Assembly: GCA_021155205.1 (NCBI GenBank) | Contig: JAJNPS010000048.1 | Span: 13,310-77,309 of the forward strand | Direction: 5' to 3' | DNA length: 64,000 nt | Source: Rhodobacterales bacterium | GTDB lineage: Bacteria; Pseudomonadota; Alphaproteobacteria; Rhodobacterales; Rhodobacteraceae | Shown here: piece after piece, positions 32,123 to 40,425 of the stretch | Numbering within the stretch: position 1 is the first letter of the stretch | Layout of the letters: each line of letters opens with the position of its first letter | Position numbers and translations under genes: made by a program | Notes under the pieces: model-generated | The model's input: only the letters and a program-made list of their open reading frames with translations | Database searches by the model: none | Told to the model about the DNA's origin: nothing

Positions 32123-33091
32123 TCAGAACACCGGATCGACCCGGTCCGGACGCGGCACACCGGGCAAGGCACAGAGCATCTCGTAAAGCAGGTTCGCCCC
32201 GATCAACGCCGTGTTGCCCGACGGATCATAGGGGGGTGAGACCTCGACAAGATCGCCGCCCACAAGGTTCAGCCCCGCCGCCCCCCGGATGATCTCGAAG
32301 GCCTGCCAAGTGGACAAACCGCCCGGTTCCACTGTCCCCGTGCCCGGGGCAAACGCGGGATCAAGACTGTCGATGTCATAGGTCAGGTACACCGGCGCAT
32401 CACCGATCACGCGCCGCACCTTGTCCAGCAGCGGCACCAGCGACCGATGCCAGCACGCCTCGGCCTGCACCACGGTCCAGCCCTTGTCCCGCGCCCAGTT
32501 GAAATCCTCGGCCGCGTATCCCGTCCCGCGCAGGCCGATCTGAAAGACCTTGTCGTTGATCAGGCAGCCATCCTCCCAGGCACGGCGGAACGGGCAGCCA
32601 TGGGCGACCTTTTCGCCAAACATGGTGTCGTTGATGTCGGCATGGGCGTCGATGTGGATCAGTGCGACCGGCCCGTGCTTCTTGCGGATCGCCCGCAGGA
32701 TCGGCCAGGTCAACGTATGATCGCCCCCCATGGTCAGCGGGATCGCCCCCTGCGCCAGGATGCCGTCATAGTAGTCCGTGATGATATCGACGGTCTTTTT
32801 CAGATCGAACGTGTTGATCGGCACATCGCCAATGTCCGCCACCTGCAGATGGTCGAACGGCGCCGCCCCCGTCGCCATGTTGTAGGGCCGCAGCATCCGG
32901 GACTCATCGCGGATTTGCCTTGGGCCAAGTCGTGTGCCCGACCGATTGGACGTCCCGTGATCCATCGGGATGCCGATGAATGCCACGTCCAGCCCCCCGG
33001 CGTCGGGTTGCGTCGGCAGCCGCATGAAGGTCGCGGGCCCGCCAAATCGCGGCATCTCGTTACCGCCAAGCGGTTGGTTAAACTTGGCCAT
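32123..33091 (-). CDS. gbuA: guanidinobutyrase (ureohydrolase family)
   Basis: This 322-residue Mn2+ ureohydrolase is expected to split 4-guanidinobutyrate to GABA and urea. Mn ligands are visible in MGGDHTLTWP, HIDAHADINDTMFGEK and TYDIDSLDPAFAPGTGT. The N-terminus NQPLGGNEMPRFGGPATFM and the blocks AEACWHRSLVPL and GANLLYEMLCALPGV match what I recall of Pseudomonas GbuA more closely than agmatinases. The arginine-transaminase genes 8-10 kb away supply its substrate. Agmatinase activity remains possible. It is last in a minus-strand run with the transporter genes, overlapping the MBL gene by 14 bases. Confidence 0.85.
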   Translation of the reverse strand: MAKFNQPLGGNEMPRFGGPATFMRLPTQPDAGGLDVAFIGIPMDHGTSNRSGTRLGPRQIRDESRMLRPYNMATGAAPFDHLQVADIGDVPINTFDLKKTVDIITDYYDGILAQGAIPLTMGGDHTLTWPILRAIRKKHGPVALIHIDAHADINDTMFGEKVAHGCPFRRAWEDGCLINDKVFQIGLRGTGYAAEDFNWARDKGWTVVQAEACWHRSLVPLLDKVRRVIGDAPVYLTYDIDSLDPAFAPGTGTVEPGGLSTWQAFEIIRGAAGLNLVGGDLVEVSPPYDPSGNTALIGANLLYEMLCALPGVPRPDRVDPVF

Positions 33092-33815
33092 TGTCTTTCC
33101 CGCGCAGCCAGCCTTCGATCATTTCCTTGTGCCGCACACCGGAATAGCTGGGATAGTGCCCGGCATGGACCACCCGCACCGGCAGCCGCAGCAGGCGTTC
33201 CATCGACGCGCGATACTGCCATTGCTCCAGCCAGCTGGTGCCCTCGACCAGCTCACCGTCATAGACGATATCGCCGGAGAAAAGGATGCCCGTCGCCGCC
33301 TCCCAGAGCGCGATGCCACCGGGCGAATGCCCCGGCGTGTGGATCACCTCGAACCGGCGATCCCCAAGGTCAACCATATCGCCATCCCACAAGAGCCGCG
33401 TTGCCGGGGCGGCCCCGACATGGTAGGCGGCCGAGGTATAGGGTTCCGGCGGCATCACCTCGAAAATCCCATCTTCCACATACTTGTCGGCCAATGTGTT
33501 GGCACGGGTGGGTGCCCGCATCAGATGCGCCTCGGCCCCGTGGCAGGACCGGCAGGGAAATTCGTGGTGACAACCGATATGGTCGAAATGCGTATGGCTC
33601 GCCACCGCCTCAAGCGGCTTTTCCGTCACCAGCGCCACCTGATCGCGCAAGCTGACCACCCCCATGCCGCTGTCGACCAGCATGTCGCGGTCGCGGCCCC
33701 GCACATGCCAGACATTGCAGCGGTAGAATTCGTGGATCAGCGGCTCGTCGATCCGGGTGACACCGTCGCCCAGCGACGTGACGCGCCACCAGATGGAAGG
33801 ATCTGCCCTGTTCAT
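33078..33815 (-). CDS. MBL-fold metallo-hydrolase
   Basis: This 245-residue hydrolase has the Zn-binding motif SHTHFDHIGCH and further ligands in HTPGHSPGGIALW, FSGDIVYD and HAGHYPSY. A glyoxalase II-like two-metal site is likely; the substrate is unknown. It overlaps the guanidinobutyrase gene downstream and the transporter ATPase gene upstream (ATGA), so it belongs to the same operon. This suggests a role in handling an imported guanidino or polyamine compound, but nothing in the sequence identifies it. Confidence 0.8.
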   Translation of the reverse strand: MNRADPSIWWRVTSLGDGVTRIDEPLIHEFYRCNVWHVRGRDRDMLVDSGMGVVSLRDQVALVTEKPLEAVASHTHFDHIGCHHEFPCRSCHGAEAHLMRAPTRANTLADKYVEDGIFEVMPPEPYTSAAYHVGAAPATRLLWDGDMVDLGDRRFEVIHTPGHSPGGIALWEAATGILFSGDIVYDGELVEGTSWLEQWQYRASMERLLRLPVRVVHAGHYPSYSGVRHKEMIEGWLRGKDNGQV

Positions 33816-34810
33816 GCGGTCAACAGAACATGCGCGCGGGCCGAAAGGTCAAGCACATCCCCTACATTGACGGCGGTTTCGGGCGGCAGGTGCAGGATCA
33901 GGTCCATGTCCGGGGCCGCAACCATTGCCGCATGCGCCCGGATATGCGCGCCAAAGAACGCAAGGTCCGTGACTTTTGCGCGCCCAAGTTTCAGTCCGCC
34001 CTCAAGCCCGATTGCCTCGGGCCGGATGCACAAGGTCCCCGTCCCCGGCACCAGAGGCCCCAATGCCGACTGCCCATCCGTCACCGCGATCTTGTTCACC
34101 TCGCCCATAAACCCCGCCGTGAACAGCGACCTTGGCCGCAGGTAAACCTCGCGCGGCGGCCCGAAATCCTCCACCTTGCCCGCATTCATCACCACGATCC
34201 GGTCGGCAATCGCCATCGCCTCTTCCTGGTCGTGGGTCACATGCACGAATGTCGTCCCCAGCCGCCGTTGCAGCGCCTTCAACTCATCCTGCATCGCGCG
34301 GCGCAGTTTCAAATCCAGCGCCCCCAGCGGTTCGTCCAGCAGCAGCACATCCGGCTCCACCGCCAGCGCCCGCGCCAAGGCTACCCGCTGCCGCTGTCCG
34401 CCCGAAAGCTCATGCGGACGACGATCCCCGCGCCCGGCGAGGCCCACCAGCGCCAGCATTTCTTCGGCCCTTTCCCGACGCGCCCCCGCCGCCACACCCC
34501 GCATCCGCAACCCAAAGGCCACATTGTCCGCCAGCGTCAGATGCGGGAAAAGGGCATAGTCCTGAAACACCGTCGTCGTAGGCCGGTCCCTGGGCGCGAT
34601 CCCCGCCATGTCCCGCCCGCCGATCAGGACGCGCCCCGATGTCGGCTCGGTGAACCCCCCGATCAGGTTCAACAGCGTGGTCTTGCCACAACCCGACGGC
34701 CCCAGAAGCACGACAAATTCCCCCGCCGCAATCTCAAGGCTGACGCCGTCCAACGCCTTGGCAGCGCCAAAAGCTTGCGACACCGCGTCGATTTTCACCC
34801 CCGCTGTCAC
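33812..34810 (-). CDS. ABC transporter ATP-binding protein, PotA-like
   Basis: This 332-residue importer ATPase has Walker A GPSGCGKT (about 37-44), signature HELSGGQRQRVALARAL, Walker B VLLLDEPLGALD and the His loop VHVTHDQEEA. The C-terminal TOBE domain starts near residue 240 and includes LCIRPEAIGLEGG. It energises uptake by the two permeases encoded upstream, which overlap by four bases at each junction. The substrate is probably a polyamine or guanidino compound, from the PotD-like receptor and the guanidinobutyrase gene. Confidence 0.92.
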   Translation of the reverse strand: MTAGVKIDAVSQAFGAAKALDGVSLEIAAGEFVVLLGPSGCGKTTLLNLIGGFTEPTSGRVLIGGRDMAGIAPRDRPTTTVFQDYALFPHLTLADNVAFGLRMRGVAAGARRERAEEMLALVGLAGRGDRRPHELSGGQRQRVALARALAVEPDVLLLDEPLGALDLKLRRAMQDELKALQRRLGTTFVHVTHDQEEAMAIADRIVVMNAGKVEDFGPPREVYLRPRSLFTAGFMGEVNKIAVTDGQSALGPLVPGTGTLCIRPEAIGLEGGLKLGRAKVTDLAFFGAHIRAHAAMVAAPDMDLILHLPPETAVNVGDVLDLSARAHVLLTA

Positions 34811-35574
34811 CCCCGCCTCCGCATCATCAACTCACCGAAGATCGCCACCGTGACCGACACCAGAAACACCAGCGACCCCACCGCATTCGTTGCAGGCGAC
34901 AGCCCCGACCGCAGCATCGACCAGATTTCCACCGGCAAGGTCACGTCGAACCGGGTCAGAAGGAAGGCAATGATGAACTCGTCCCAGCTGAACGTCACCG
35001 ACAGGAAAAATGCCGCTGCCATGGGTGCCATCAGCATCGGGGCCGCGACATGCCACAATACGCGCGCCTCCGACGCCCCCAAATCCCGCGCCGCGCGTTC
35101 CGCCGATTTCTGCTGGTCCCCCATCGCGGCATACAGGATCGCAAAGCACAGGGGCAGGTTGATCACCACATGCCCGATCCCGACCGTCCAAAGGCTCAAC
35201 CGCACTCCGGTCTGGTTGAACAGGCTCAGCAATCCCAGCGCGATGATCAGATAGCTGACCGTCATCGGCGCGATCAGCGCCCCCCGCATCCAGACCGATC
35301 CCGGCAACCTGACCCGCGCCAGCGCATGCGCGGCAAGGAACCCCAGCACCAGCGCCATGGCCGACGACACCAGCGCCACGATCAGCGAATTGCCCAAGGC
35401 CGCCATCAGGTCGCGGTTGCCCAGGACCTGCGCATACCATTTCAGCGACACGCCCTGAAACGGCGGCACCGGCAGGCGCCCGCCCTGAAACGAGAACGCC
35501 ACCAGTACCGCGACCGGCAGGAAAATGAACAGATAGGCCAGCGCCAGATAGGCCCATGACGCCGCCCGCATCAT
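34807..35574 (-). CDS. ABC transporter permease, PotC-like
   Basis: This 255-residue inner-membrane permease has about six helices, starting LALAYLFIFLPVAVLVAFSF and ending FLVSVTVAIFGELMMRRRG. The EAA loop occurs as ARDLGASEARVLWHVAAPML at about residues 165-185. It pairs with the upstream PotB-like permease. Stop and start codons overlap (ATGA) with both neighbours. Confidence 0.9.
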   Translation of the reverse strand: MMRAASWAYLALAYLFIFLPVAVLVAFSFQGGRLPVPPFQGVSLKWYAQVLGNRDLMAALGNSLIVALVSSAMALVLGFLAAHALARVRLPGSVWMRGALIAPMTVSYLIIALGLLSLFNQTGVRLSLWTVGIGHVVINLPLCFAILYAAMGDQQKSAERAARDLGASEARVLWHVAAPMLMAPMAAAFFLSVTFSWDEFIIAFLLTRFDVTLPVEIWSMLRSGLSPATNAVGSLVFLVSVTVAIFGELMMRRRG

Positions 35575-36425
35575 ACCCGGTCCAATCTCAACCAGCGGGC
35601 GGACGCAACATAGGCAAGGCTCACCACCGCCATCAGGATCACGCTCAACGCCGACGCCAAGGGGAAATTCCCCGACCGCCCCAGTTGCAGCATGATCAGC
35701 TGCGGCAGGGTCAACTCGTTGTTTCCGCCAAGGATTTGCGGCGTGATGTAGTCACCGATGCACAAGACGAATGTCAGGAACGCCCCCGTCACCACGCCCG
35801 GCAGGGTCAGGGGCAGGATGACATGCCGAAACGTCGCCCAGCGCCCAGCGCCAAGGTCGGCGGCGGCGCGGGCATAGTTCGGCGACAACTGGATCAGGTT
35901 GGCATAGATCGTCAGTGTCAGCAGCATGACAAAGAAGTGCACGAACCCGATCACCGTCGCATAGCGGGTTGCGACGATCTCCAAGGGTTCCGCAATCACG
36001 CCCGCGCCCACCAGCGCCTTGTTCAGCACGCCGTTCTGGCCAAGGACCAGCAGCCACGCATAGGACCGCACCACATAGGAAGTCCAGAACGGCAGCACCG
36101 CCAATAGCAGCGCCAGCCGCTGCCACCGCACAGGCACCCGGAACGCGATGATCGCGGCGAGGGGATAGGCCAGCACCACCGAAAGCACCGTCACGATGGC
36201 GGTGATCTCAAGACTGTTCACCAGCGCCTTGAACAGTGTCCAGTCGGTGAAGAACCGCACATAGTTGCCGGGGTCAATACCGGGAACGACCGCGCGCCCC
36301 TCCAGACGCGCGAAGGACAGCGCCACCATGACGGCAAAGGGCAGCGCGAAGAATGCCGCCGTCCAAGCCAGGGCCGGGGCCACCAGACCCCAGCCCAGCC
36401 GCCGTTCGGCCCGTGCAAGGGTCAC
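35571..36425 (-). CDS. ABC transporter permease, PotB-like
   Basis: This 284-residue permease has helices at about 14-37 (VAPALAWTAAFFALPFAVMV), 65-90, 100-130, 145-175, 205-230 and 250-275. The EAA loop is AAADLGAGRWATFRHVILPL. SFARLEGRAVVPGIDPGNYVRF is typical of PotB-type N-terminal periplasmic loops. It overlaps the receptor gene and the second permease gene by four bases each. Confidence 0.9.
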   Translation of the reverse strand: MTLARAERRLGWGLVAPALAWTAAFFALPFAVMVALSFARLEGRAVVPGIDPGNYVRFFTDWTLFKALVNSLEITAIVTVLSVVLAYPLAAIIAFRVPVRWQRLALLLAVLPFWTSYVVRSYAWLLVLGQNGVLNKALVGAGVIAEPLEIVATRYATVIGFVHFFVMLLTLTIYANLIQLSPNYARAAADLGAGRWATFRHVILPLTLPGVVTGAFLTFVLCIGDYITPQILGGNNELTLPQLIMLQLGRSGNFPLASALSVILMAVVSLAYVASARWLRLDRV

Positions 36426-37474
36426 TTCTGCAGCATTTCCGTCCAGAGATCCTGCATCGCGGTATCAAGTGCCGCATCCGGCACCGGATAAAGCTGCGAG
36501 TTCGCGATGAACTCCGGTTGCTGATCCCAGCGCAGGACCGCCTTTTGTTCCGGCGTCAGGATGTCGCCCGCCTTCTGGTTCACCGGCATCCCCCAATAGC
36601 AGGACGAGGTTGCCAGCCGCGCCTGACCCTCGGGGCTGGTGATGTACTGCACGAATTTCAGCGCCAGGTCCGGCTGCGCGCTGTCTTTCAGCACCGCAAT
36701 CGACTGCGCCCAGCGCAGGCCACCCTGTTTCGGGATCGTCCAGTCCAGGTTCGGATTGTCCGCCGCGAGCACCGCCGTCAGCCATTCGCCCCCGCCGACC
36801 ACGATGTCCACCTCGCCCGTCGCCAGCGCGGTCTGGCTGCTGACCACGTCCGACACCTGCTTGGACGCGGCCTTCAGCTTGAACAGCGGTTCCCTGATCG
36901 CGGTCAGGCTGTCGGCGGTCATCTCGGCAGTCTTGATGCCCTGCTCCATCGCGACAAGGCCAAGGATCTGCAGGTAGTAATCATAGATGGCGATGCGCCC
37001 GTCATATTTGCCGGATGTCAGGGTGGCCATGTCCTGCATGTCGGCCACGTCCACCTTGGTCTTGTCAAAGGCGATGGTGTTGAAGCCGAACTTTTCGGTC
37101 ACGGCATAGGTCTTGCCGTCGCGGGTGTTGTTTGCCGCCATCACGAGGTCTGGAAAATAGTCGGCCGTCGCCATCTTGTCGGCCGGCAGTTCCGCCAGCA
37201 GGCCCGCATCGACCGCACGCCCCACATCGACCGCGTCGATCACCATCACGTCCCAATCGCCGGGCTGCGACAGGTCCAGGATCGCAAGACCCGCCGCGGT
37301 GCCCTCGTATTCCTTGGTGTTCACCTTGACGCCGTTGGCCGTCTCGAACGGCTCCAGCAGCGCGGGGTCGGTGTGGTCGCACCAGACCAGCGCGTTCAAC
37401 TCCTGCGCCAGCGCGGGTGACGCGGCCATCAGCGCCAGCATGGATGCACCGGCAAGGGTCAGTCTTGTCATCAT
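36422..37474 (-). CDS. ABC transporter extracellular solute-binding protein, PotD-like
   Basis: This 350-residue periplasmic receptor has signal peptide LAGASMLALMAASPALAQ and mature N-terminus ELNALVWCDHTDPALLEPFE. Its layout resembles the spermidine/putrescine receptors (YEGTAAGLAILDLSQPGDWD, VVGGGEWLTAVL, LKFVQYITSPEGQARLA). Substrate specificity cannot be read. The linked guanidinobutyrase and MBL genes suggest a guanidino or polyamine ligand. Two tandem ATGs (37474, 37471) follow GGAGAG. It is the first gene of the operon, divergent from the TetR gene. Confidence 0.88.
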   Translation of the reverse strand: MMTRLTLAGASMLALMAASPALAQELNALVWCDHTDPALLEPFETANGVKVNTKEYEGTAAGLAILDLSQPGDWDVMVIDAVDVGRAVDAGLLAELPADKMATADYFPDLVMAANNTRDGKTYAVTEKFGFNTIAFDKTKVDVADMQDMATLTSGKYDGRIAIYDYYLQILGLVAMEQGIKTAEMTADSLTAIREPLFKLKAASKQVSDVVSSQTALATGEVDIVVGGGEWLTAVLAADNPNLDWTIPKQGGLRWAQSIAVLKDSAQPDLALKFVQYITSPEGQARLATSSCYWGMPVNQKAGDILTPEQKAVLRWDQQPEFIANSQLYPVPDAALDTAMQDLWTEMLQK

Positions 37475-37520
37475 TCTCTCCGTGTTGACGGGCGACTCTC
37501 AAGGACGCACTCGACAAAAG

Positions 37521-37555
37521 AATGAAGTTCGTTCATTTTTGAAGTCAACTTCAAA
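37521..37555. promoter_or_regulatory. double palindrome, probable TetR operator
   Basis: Two inverted repeats stand side by side in the 103-bp divergent gap. AATGAA (37521-37526) pairs with TTCATT (37532-37537), and TTTGAAGT (37538-37545) pairs with ACTTCAAA (37548-37555). They share a TGAAGT half-site. They lie between the transporter operon and the TetR gene and are the obvious candidate for autoregulation and control of the operon. Confidence 0.6.
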
Positions 37556-37577
37556 TATCGCCAGGACGACAAGATTC

Positions 37578-38195
37578 ATGCCCCAAGGTCTGCGCGCGCG
37601 CGGCAAAGCCCAGAGATCCGGCAAGATGCTGCAAGCCGCATCGCAGCTGATCCGCGAGCAGGGCTACGACCAGACCCGGATCGAGGATATCGCCGCCCGC
37701 GCCGAAGTGTCGGTGGGCACCTTCTACAACTACTTTTCCACCAAGGGGGACCTTCTCCTCGCCATCGTGTCGATGGAGGTGGAAGAGGTGCTGGCCCAAG
37801 GGTCCGCCATCGTCGCCAGCCCGCCCGGCGATGTCGCCCAAACCCTGAACGCCCTTGTCGGCGGCTATTTCGACCATTCGCTGGTGTATCTGTCCAAGGA
37901 AATGTGGCGCCGCGCGATGGCGATTTCCATCGAGGCACCGGACACGCCCTTTTCGCGCCGCTACACCGCGCTTGACGGTCTGTTGTGCCAGCAGGTCTGC
38001 GACGCCATCGCCGCCCTGCAACGCCGGGGACGCGCGCGGATCGGAATTTCGGCAACAGATGTGGGTGCGCTGATCTTCAACAATCTCAACATGATGTTCA
38101 TCGAATTCGTGAAATCCGATCCGATGACGCTGGATCAGCTTTCCGAAACCGTCGCCCGCCAGAACCGCCCGCTTGTGGCGCTGCTGACGCCCTGA
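37578..38195 (+). CDS. TetR/AcrR-family regulator
   Basis: This 205-residue repressor-type protein has an N-terminal HTH (about 12-58): KMLQAASQLIREQGYDQTRI, EDIAARAEVSVGTFYNYFST. The ligand and dimer domain is all-helical, with MWRRAMAISIEAPDTPFSRR and FNNLNMMFIEFVKSD. It is divergent from the PotABCD-like operon and probably regulates it through the palindromes just upstream. The long open frame extending back to 37176 overlaps the receptor gene and is not used; the ATG at 37578 begins the conserved part. Confidence 0.9.
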   Translation: MPQGLRARGKAQRSGKMLQAASQLIREQGYDQTRIEDIAARAEVSVGTFYNYFSTKGDLLLAIVSMEVEEVLAQGSAIVASPPGDVAQTLNALVGGYFDHSLVYLSKEMWRRAMAISIEAPDTPFSRRYTALDGLLCQQVCDAIAALQRRGRARIGISATDVGALIFNNLNMMFIEFVKSDPMTLDQLSETVARQNRPLVALLTP

Positions 38196-38245
38196 GCCAA
38201 AAAGAGCGATGCCAGCCGAGCACGCGCCATTGACGGACCTGTTGG

Positions 38246-38331
38246 CTCCCCTCCCCATGGTGGGGAGGGGCTGGGGGAGTGAAGCCTTTTTCCTGACACG
38301 CCCCCCCTTACCCTCCCCACGAGGGGGAGGG
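38246..38331. repeat. pair of GC-rich intergenic palindromes
   Basis: CCCCTCCCC (38248-38256) pairs with GGGGAGGGG (38262-38270), followed by CTGGGGGAG. A second, inverted copy has CCCTCCCC (38310-38317) with GGGGAGGG (38323-38330). Between them is CCTTTTTCC, so the first copy could terminate the TetR transcript. The same element family occurs at 51623-51740. It lies between convergent genes. Confidence 0.75.
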
Positions 38332-38368
38332 GACCACCCAACGACCATCGCAGAGACGTATCCTACCC

Positions 38369-39355
38369 TTACAACATCCCCGGCACCACCTGATCGGGTG
38401 GGCGGTGCCCGTCGGCAAAGGTCTTGATGTTGATGATGACCTTTTCGCCCATCTCGATCCGCCCCTCCAGCGTCGCCGACCCCATATGCGGCAACAGGAC
38501 GACATTCGGCAACTCGCGCAGCCGCGGATTGATCTCTGCCCCGCGTTCATAGACGTCGAGGCCCGCCCCGGCGATTTCCCCCGCCCGCAGCCCCCGCGTC
38601 AGCGCGTTCTCGTCGATCACTTCGCCCCGGCTGGTGTTCACGATTACCGCCGAGGGCTTCATCAGCTTCAGCCGCCGCGCGTTCATCAGATGAAACGTCG
38701 AGGGCGTGTGCGGGCAGTTGACGCTGATGATGTCCATCCGCGCGATCATCTGGTCCAGGCTTTCCCAATATGTCGCCTCAAGCTCCGCCTCCACCTCGGG
38801 GCGCAACCGTTTGCGGTTGTGGTAATGCACCTGCAACCCGAATGCGCACGCCCGCCGTGCGACCGCCTGCCCGATCCGGCCCATCCCCAGGATGCCCAAG
38901 CGCCGCCCGCCCAGCCGTCCGCCCAGATTGGCCATCGGCGACCAGCCCGGCCAGTCGCCGCCCTGCATCACCGCCAGCCCCTGCGGAATGCGCCGCGTGA
39001 CGCCCAGGATCAGCGCCATCACCATGTCGGCGGTATCTTCCGTGACCACACCGGGCGTGTTCGACACGAGGATCCCCCGGCTGCGCGCGGTCGCGACGTC
39101 GATATGATCCACCCCAGCCCCATAGCTTGCGATCAGCTTCAGCCGGTCGCCCGCCTGCCCGATCAGGGCGGCATCGATCTGGTCGGTGATCGTCGGCACC
39201 AGCACATCCGCCCGGCGCATCGCCGCCGCCAGCTCATCCCGCGTCATCGGCGTGTCGGGATCGCGCAGGATGACGTCGAACAGTTCGGTCATCCGCGTCT
39301 CGACGACCTCGGGCAATCGCCGGGTCACAACGACCGTCAGACGTGGCGCAGGCAT
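38369..39355 (-). CDS. D-2-hydroxyacid dehydrogenase (glyoxylate/hydroxypyruvate reductase-like)
   Basis: This 328-residue NAD(P)-dependent reductase of 2-oxoacids has the nucleotide-binding motif LGILGMGRIGQAVARR at about residues 155-170. The catalytic Arg is in VIVNTSRGEVIDE, Glu near AGAGLDVYERGAE and His in NVVLLPHMGSATLEGR. The profile fits glyoxylate/hydroxypyruvate reductases. The ATG at 39355 has AAGGGG upstream; an ATG at 39373 is less well placed. The open frame on the opposite strand (38405-40006) is a shadow. Confidence 0.9.
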   Translation of the reverse strand: MPAPRLTVVVTRRLPEVVETRMTELFDVILRDPDTPMTRDELAAAMRRADVLVPTITDQIDAALIGQAGDRLKLIASYGAGVDHIDVATARSRGILVSNTPGVVTEDTADMVMALILGVTRRIPQGLAVMQGGDWPGWSPMANLGGRLGGRRLGILGMGRIGQAVARRACAFGLQVHYHNRKRLRPEVEAELEATYWESLDQMIARMDIISVNCPHTPSTFHLMNARRLKLMKPSAVIVNTSRGEVIDENALTRGLRAGEIAGAGLDVYERGAEINPRLRELPNVVLLPHMGSATLEGRIEMGEKVIINIKTFADGHRPPDQVVPGML

Positions 39356-39557
39356 GGCGCATTCCCCTTCCAAGGCTTAACGGCGGGCTTTCCATCGCGC
39401 ACCGTTCTTGGCAAAGTGGAACCAAGCGGGACGCAGCACAAGCCCCGCAGCAACGGGCATGGCAGGCGGACTTCCGGACCACCTGCCCGCGGGATGAGGC
39501 AGACCATTGGCGATCCCCGTGCAGCACCGGGACGCCGGGCAGACAAGGGGCATCGGA

Positions 39558-40169
39558 ATGATGGCGCGGTGGATGACAGGGCATATGGTGATCGCGGCGT
39601 CCCTGTGGTCGGCGTCGGCCATGCTGGCACAGGATTTGCAGATGCAGGGGCCGCCCCCGCGTCCCGCCCCCGTTGCCGCTGCGGTCTCCGATGTCGCGGC
39701 GCCACCGGATGCCCGCCAGACCTCGCCCGCGCGCGACCCGACCAAGGGGGCTGTCACCAACCTGCCCGTGCCGCGCTATGTGACGCTCAAGACCGACGAG
39801 GGCAACGCACGGCGCGGACCGGGCCTGTCGAACCGGGTCGACTGGGTCTTTACCCGCGCGGGCCTGCCGCTGCGCATCACGGCGGAATACGAAAACTGGC
39901 GCCGGGTCGAGGACGCCGAGGGGGTCGGGGGCTGGATTCACTTCAGGCTCTTGTCCGGCACAAGGTCGATCCTCGTGACCGAGGACATGGCCGCGCTTCG
40001 CGATGATCCGCGTTCCGATGCGACGGTCGTGGCACAGGCCGAACAGGGCGTGGTCGGGCGGCTTTTGGAATGCAACCCCGACTGGTGCCGGGTCGCGCTG
40101 GATGGCTACAAGGGCTGGGTCCAGAAAACGGCGATCTGGGGCGTCGATCCGGGCGAAGTGGTGGAATGA
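39558..40169 (+). CDS. secreted SH3-type domain protein
   Basis: This 203-residue protein has an N-terminal signal peptide (WMTGHMVIAASLWSASAMLAQ) and a Pro/Ala-rich linker to about residue 70. Two bacterial SH3-like repeats follow: VTLKTDEGNARRGPGLSNRV with WRRVEDAEGVGGWIHFRLL, then EQGVVGRLLECNPDWCRVAL with GYKGWVQKTAIWG. Such proteins are periplasmic and often bind wall peptides; the function is unknown. Two tandem ATGs (39558, 39561) follow AAGGGG. The stop overlaps the start of the CDF remnant (ATGA), so the intact CDF gene was once coupled to it. Confidence 0.8.
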   Translation: MMARWMTGHMVIAASLWSASAMLAQDLQMQGPPPRPAPVAAAVSDVAAPPDARQTSPARDPTKGAVTNLPVPRYVTLKTDEGNARRGPGLSNRVDWVFTRAGLPLRITAEYENWRRVEDAEGVGGWIHFRLLSGTRSILVTEDMAALRDDPRSDATVVAQAEQGVVGRLLECNPDWCRVALDGYKGWVQKTAIWGVDPGEVVE

Positions 40170-40342
40170 CCCCGCAGAGCCATTCCCGGCTGGTGGTTTC
40201 GGCCGGGATCGCGTCCGTCGCGGTGTCGGCCCTGCGCCGGGCCATCCTGGCGCGGTTGCCGCAGACCGATGTGATCATCCACAAGGATGTCGCGCGCATA
40301 CCCGACCGGCTGGCCGACACATGGCCGCGATCTATGTCGTGA
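40166..40342 (+). pseudogene. internally deleted CDF cation transporter
   Basis: The 58-residue frame joins two ends of a cation diffusion facilitator. The first ~20 residues (SRLVVSAGIASVAVSA) resemble the start of Rhodobacterales CDF transporters. The following LRRAILARLPQTDVIIHKDV resembles their cytoplasmic C-terminus. Everything between, normally about 230-250 residues including all metal-binding helices, is missing without a frame break. A working transporter is therefore excluded. The match is from memory of the family, not from a search. It overlaps the SH3 gene by four bases and ends in a palindrome. Confidence 0.65.
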
Positions 40343-40358
40343 CGCAACTTCGTCACGA
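40337..40358. promoter_or_regulatory. inverted repeat, candidate operator of the downstream TetR gene
   Basis: TCGTGACG (40337-40344) and CGTCACGA (40351-40358) are perfect 8-bp arms separated by six bases. The site overlaps the end of the CDF remnant and lies 68 bases before the TetR start, ahead of the TetR-aruH-aruI run. Confidence 0.5.
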
Positions 40359-40425
40359 AACGCCTTCATACATCCGCAAAGGCTTGCAAATTTTCGCGCA
40401 CCACCCCAATTATCCAGACGTATAA

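Noticed and set aside
38405..40006. 533-codon plus-strand open frame
   Set aside because: Antisense shadow of the D-2-hydroxyacid dehydrogenase gene; composition rich in His, Arg and Pro with no motif.
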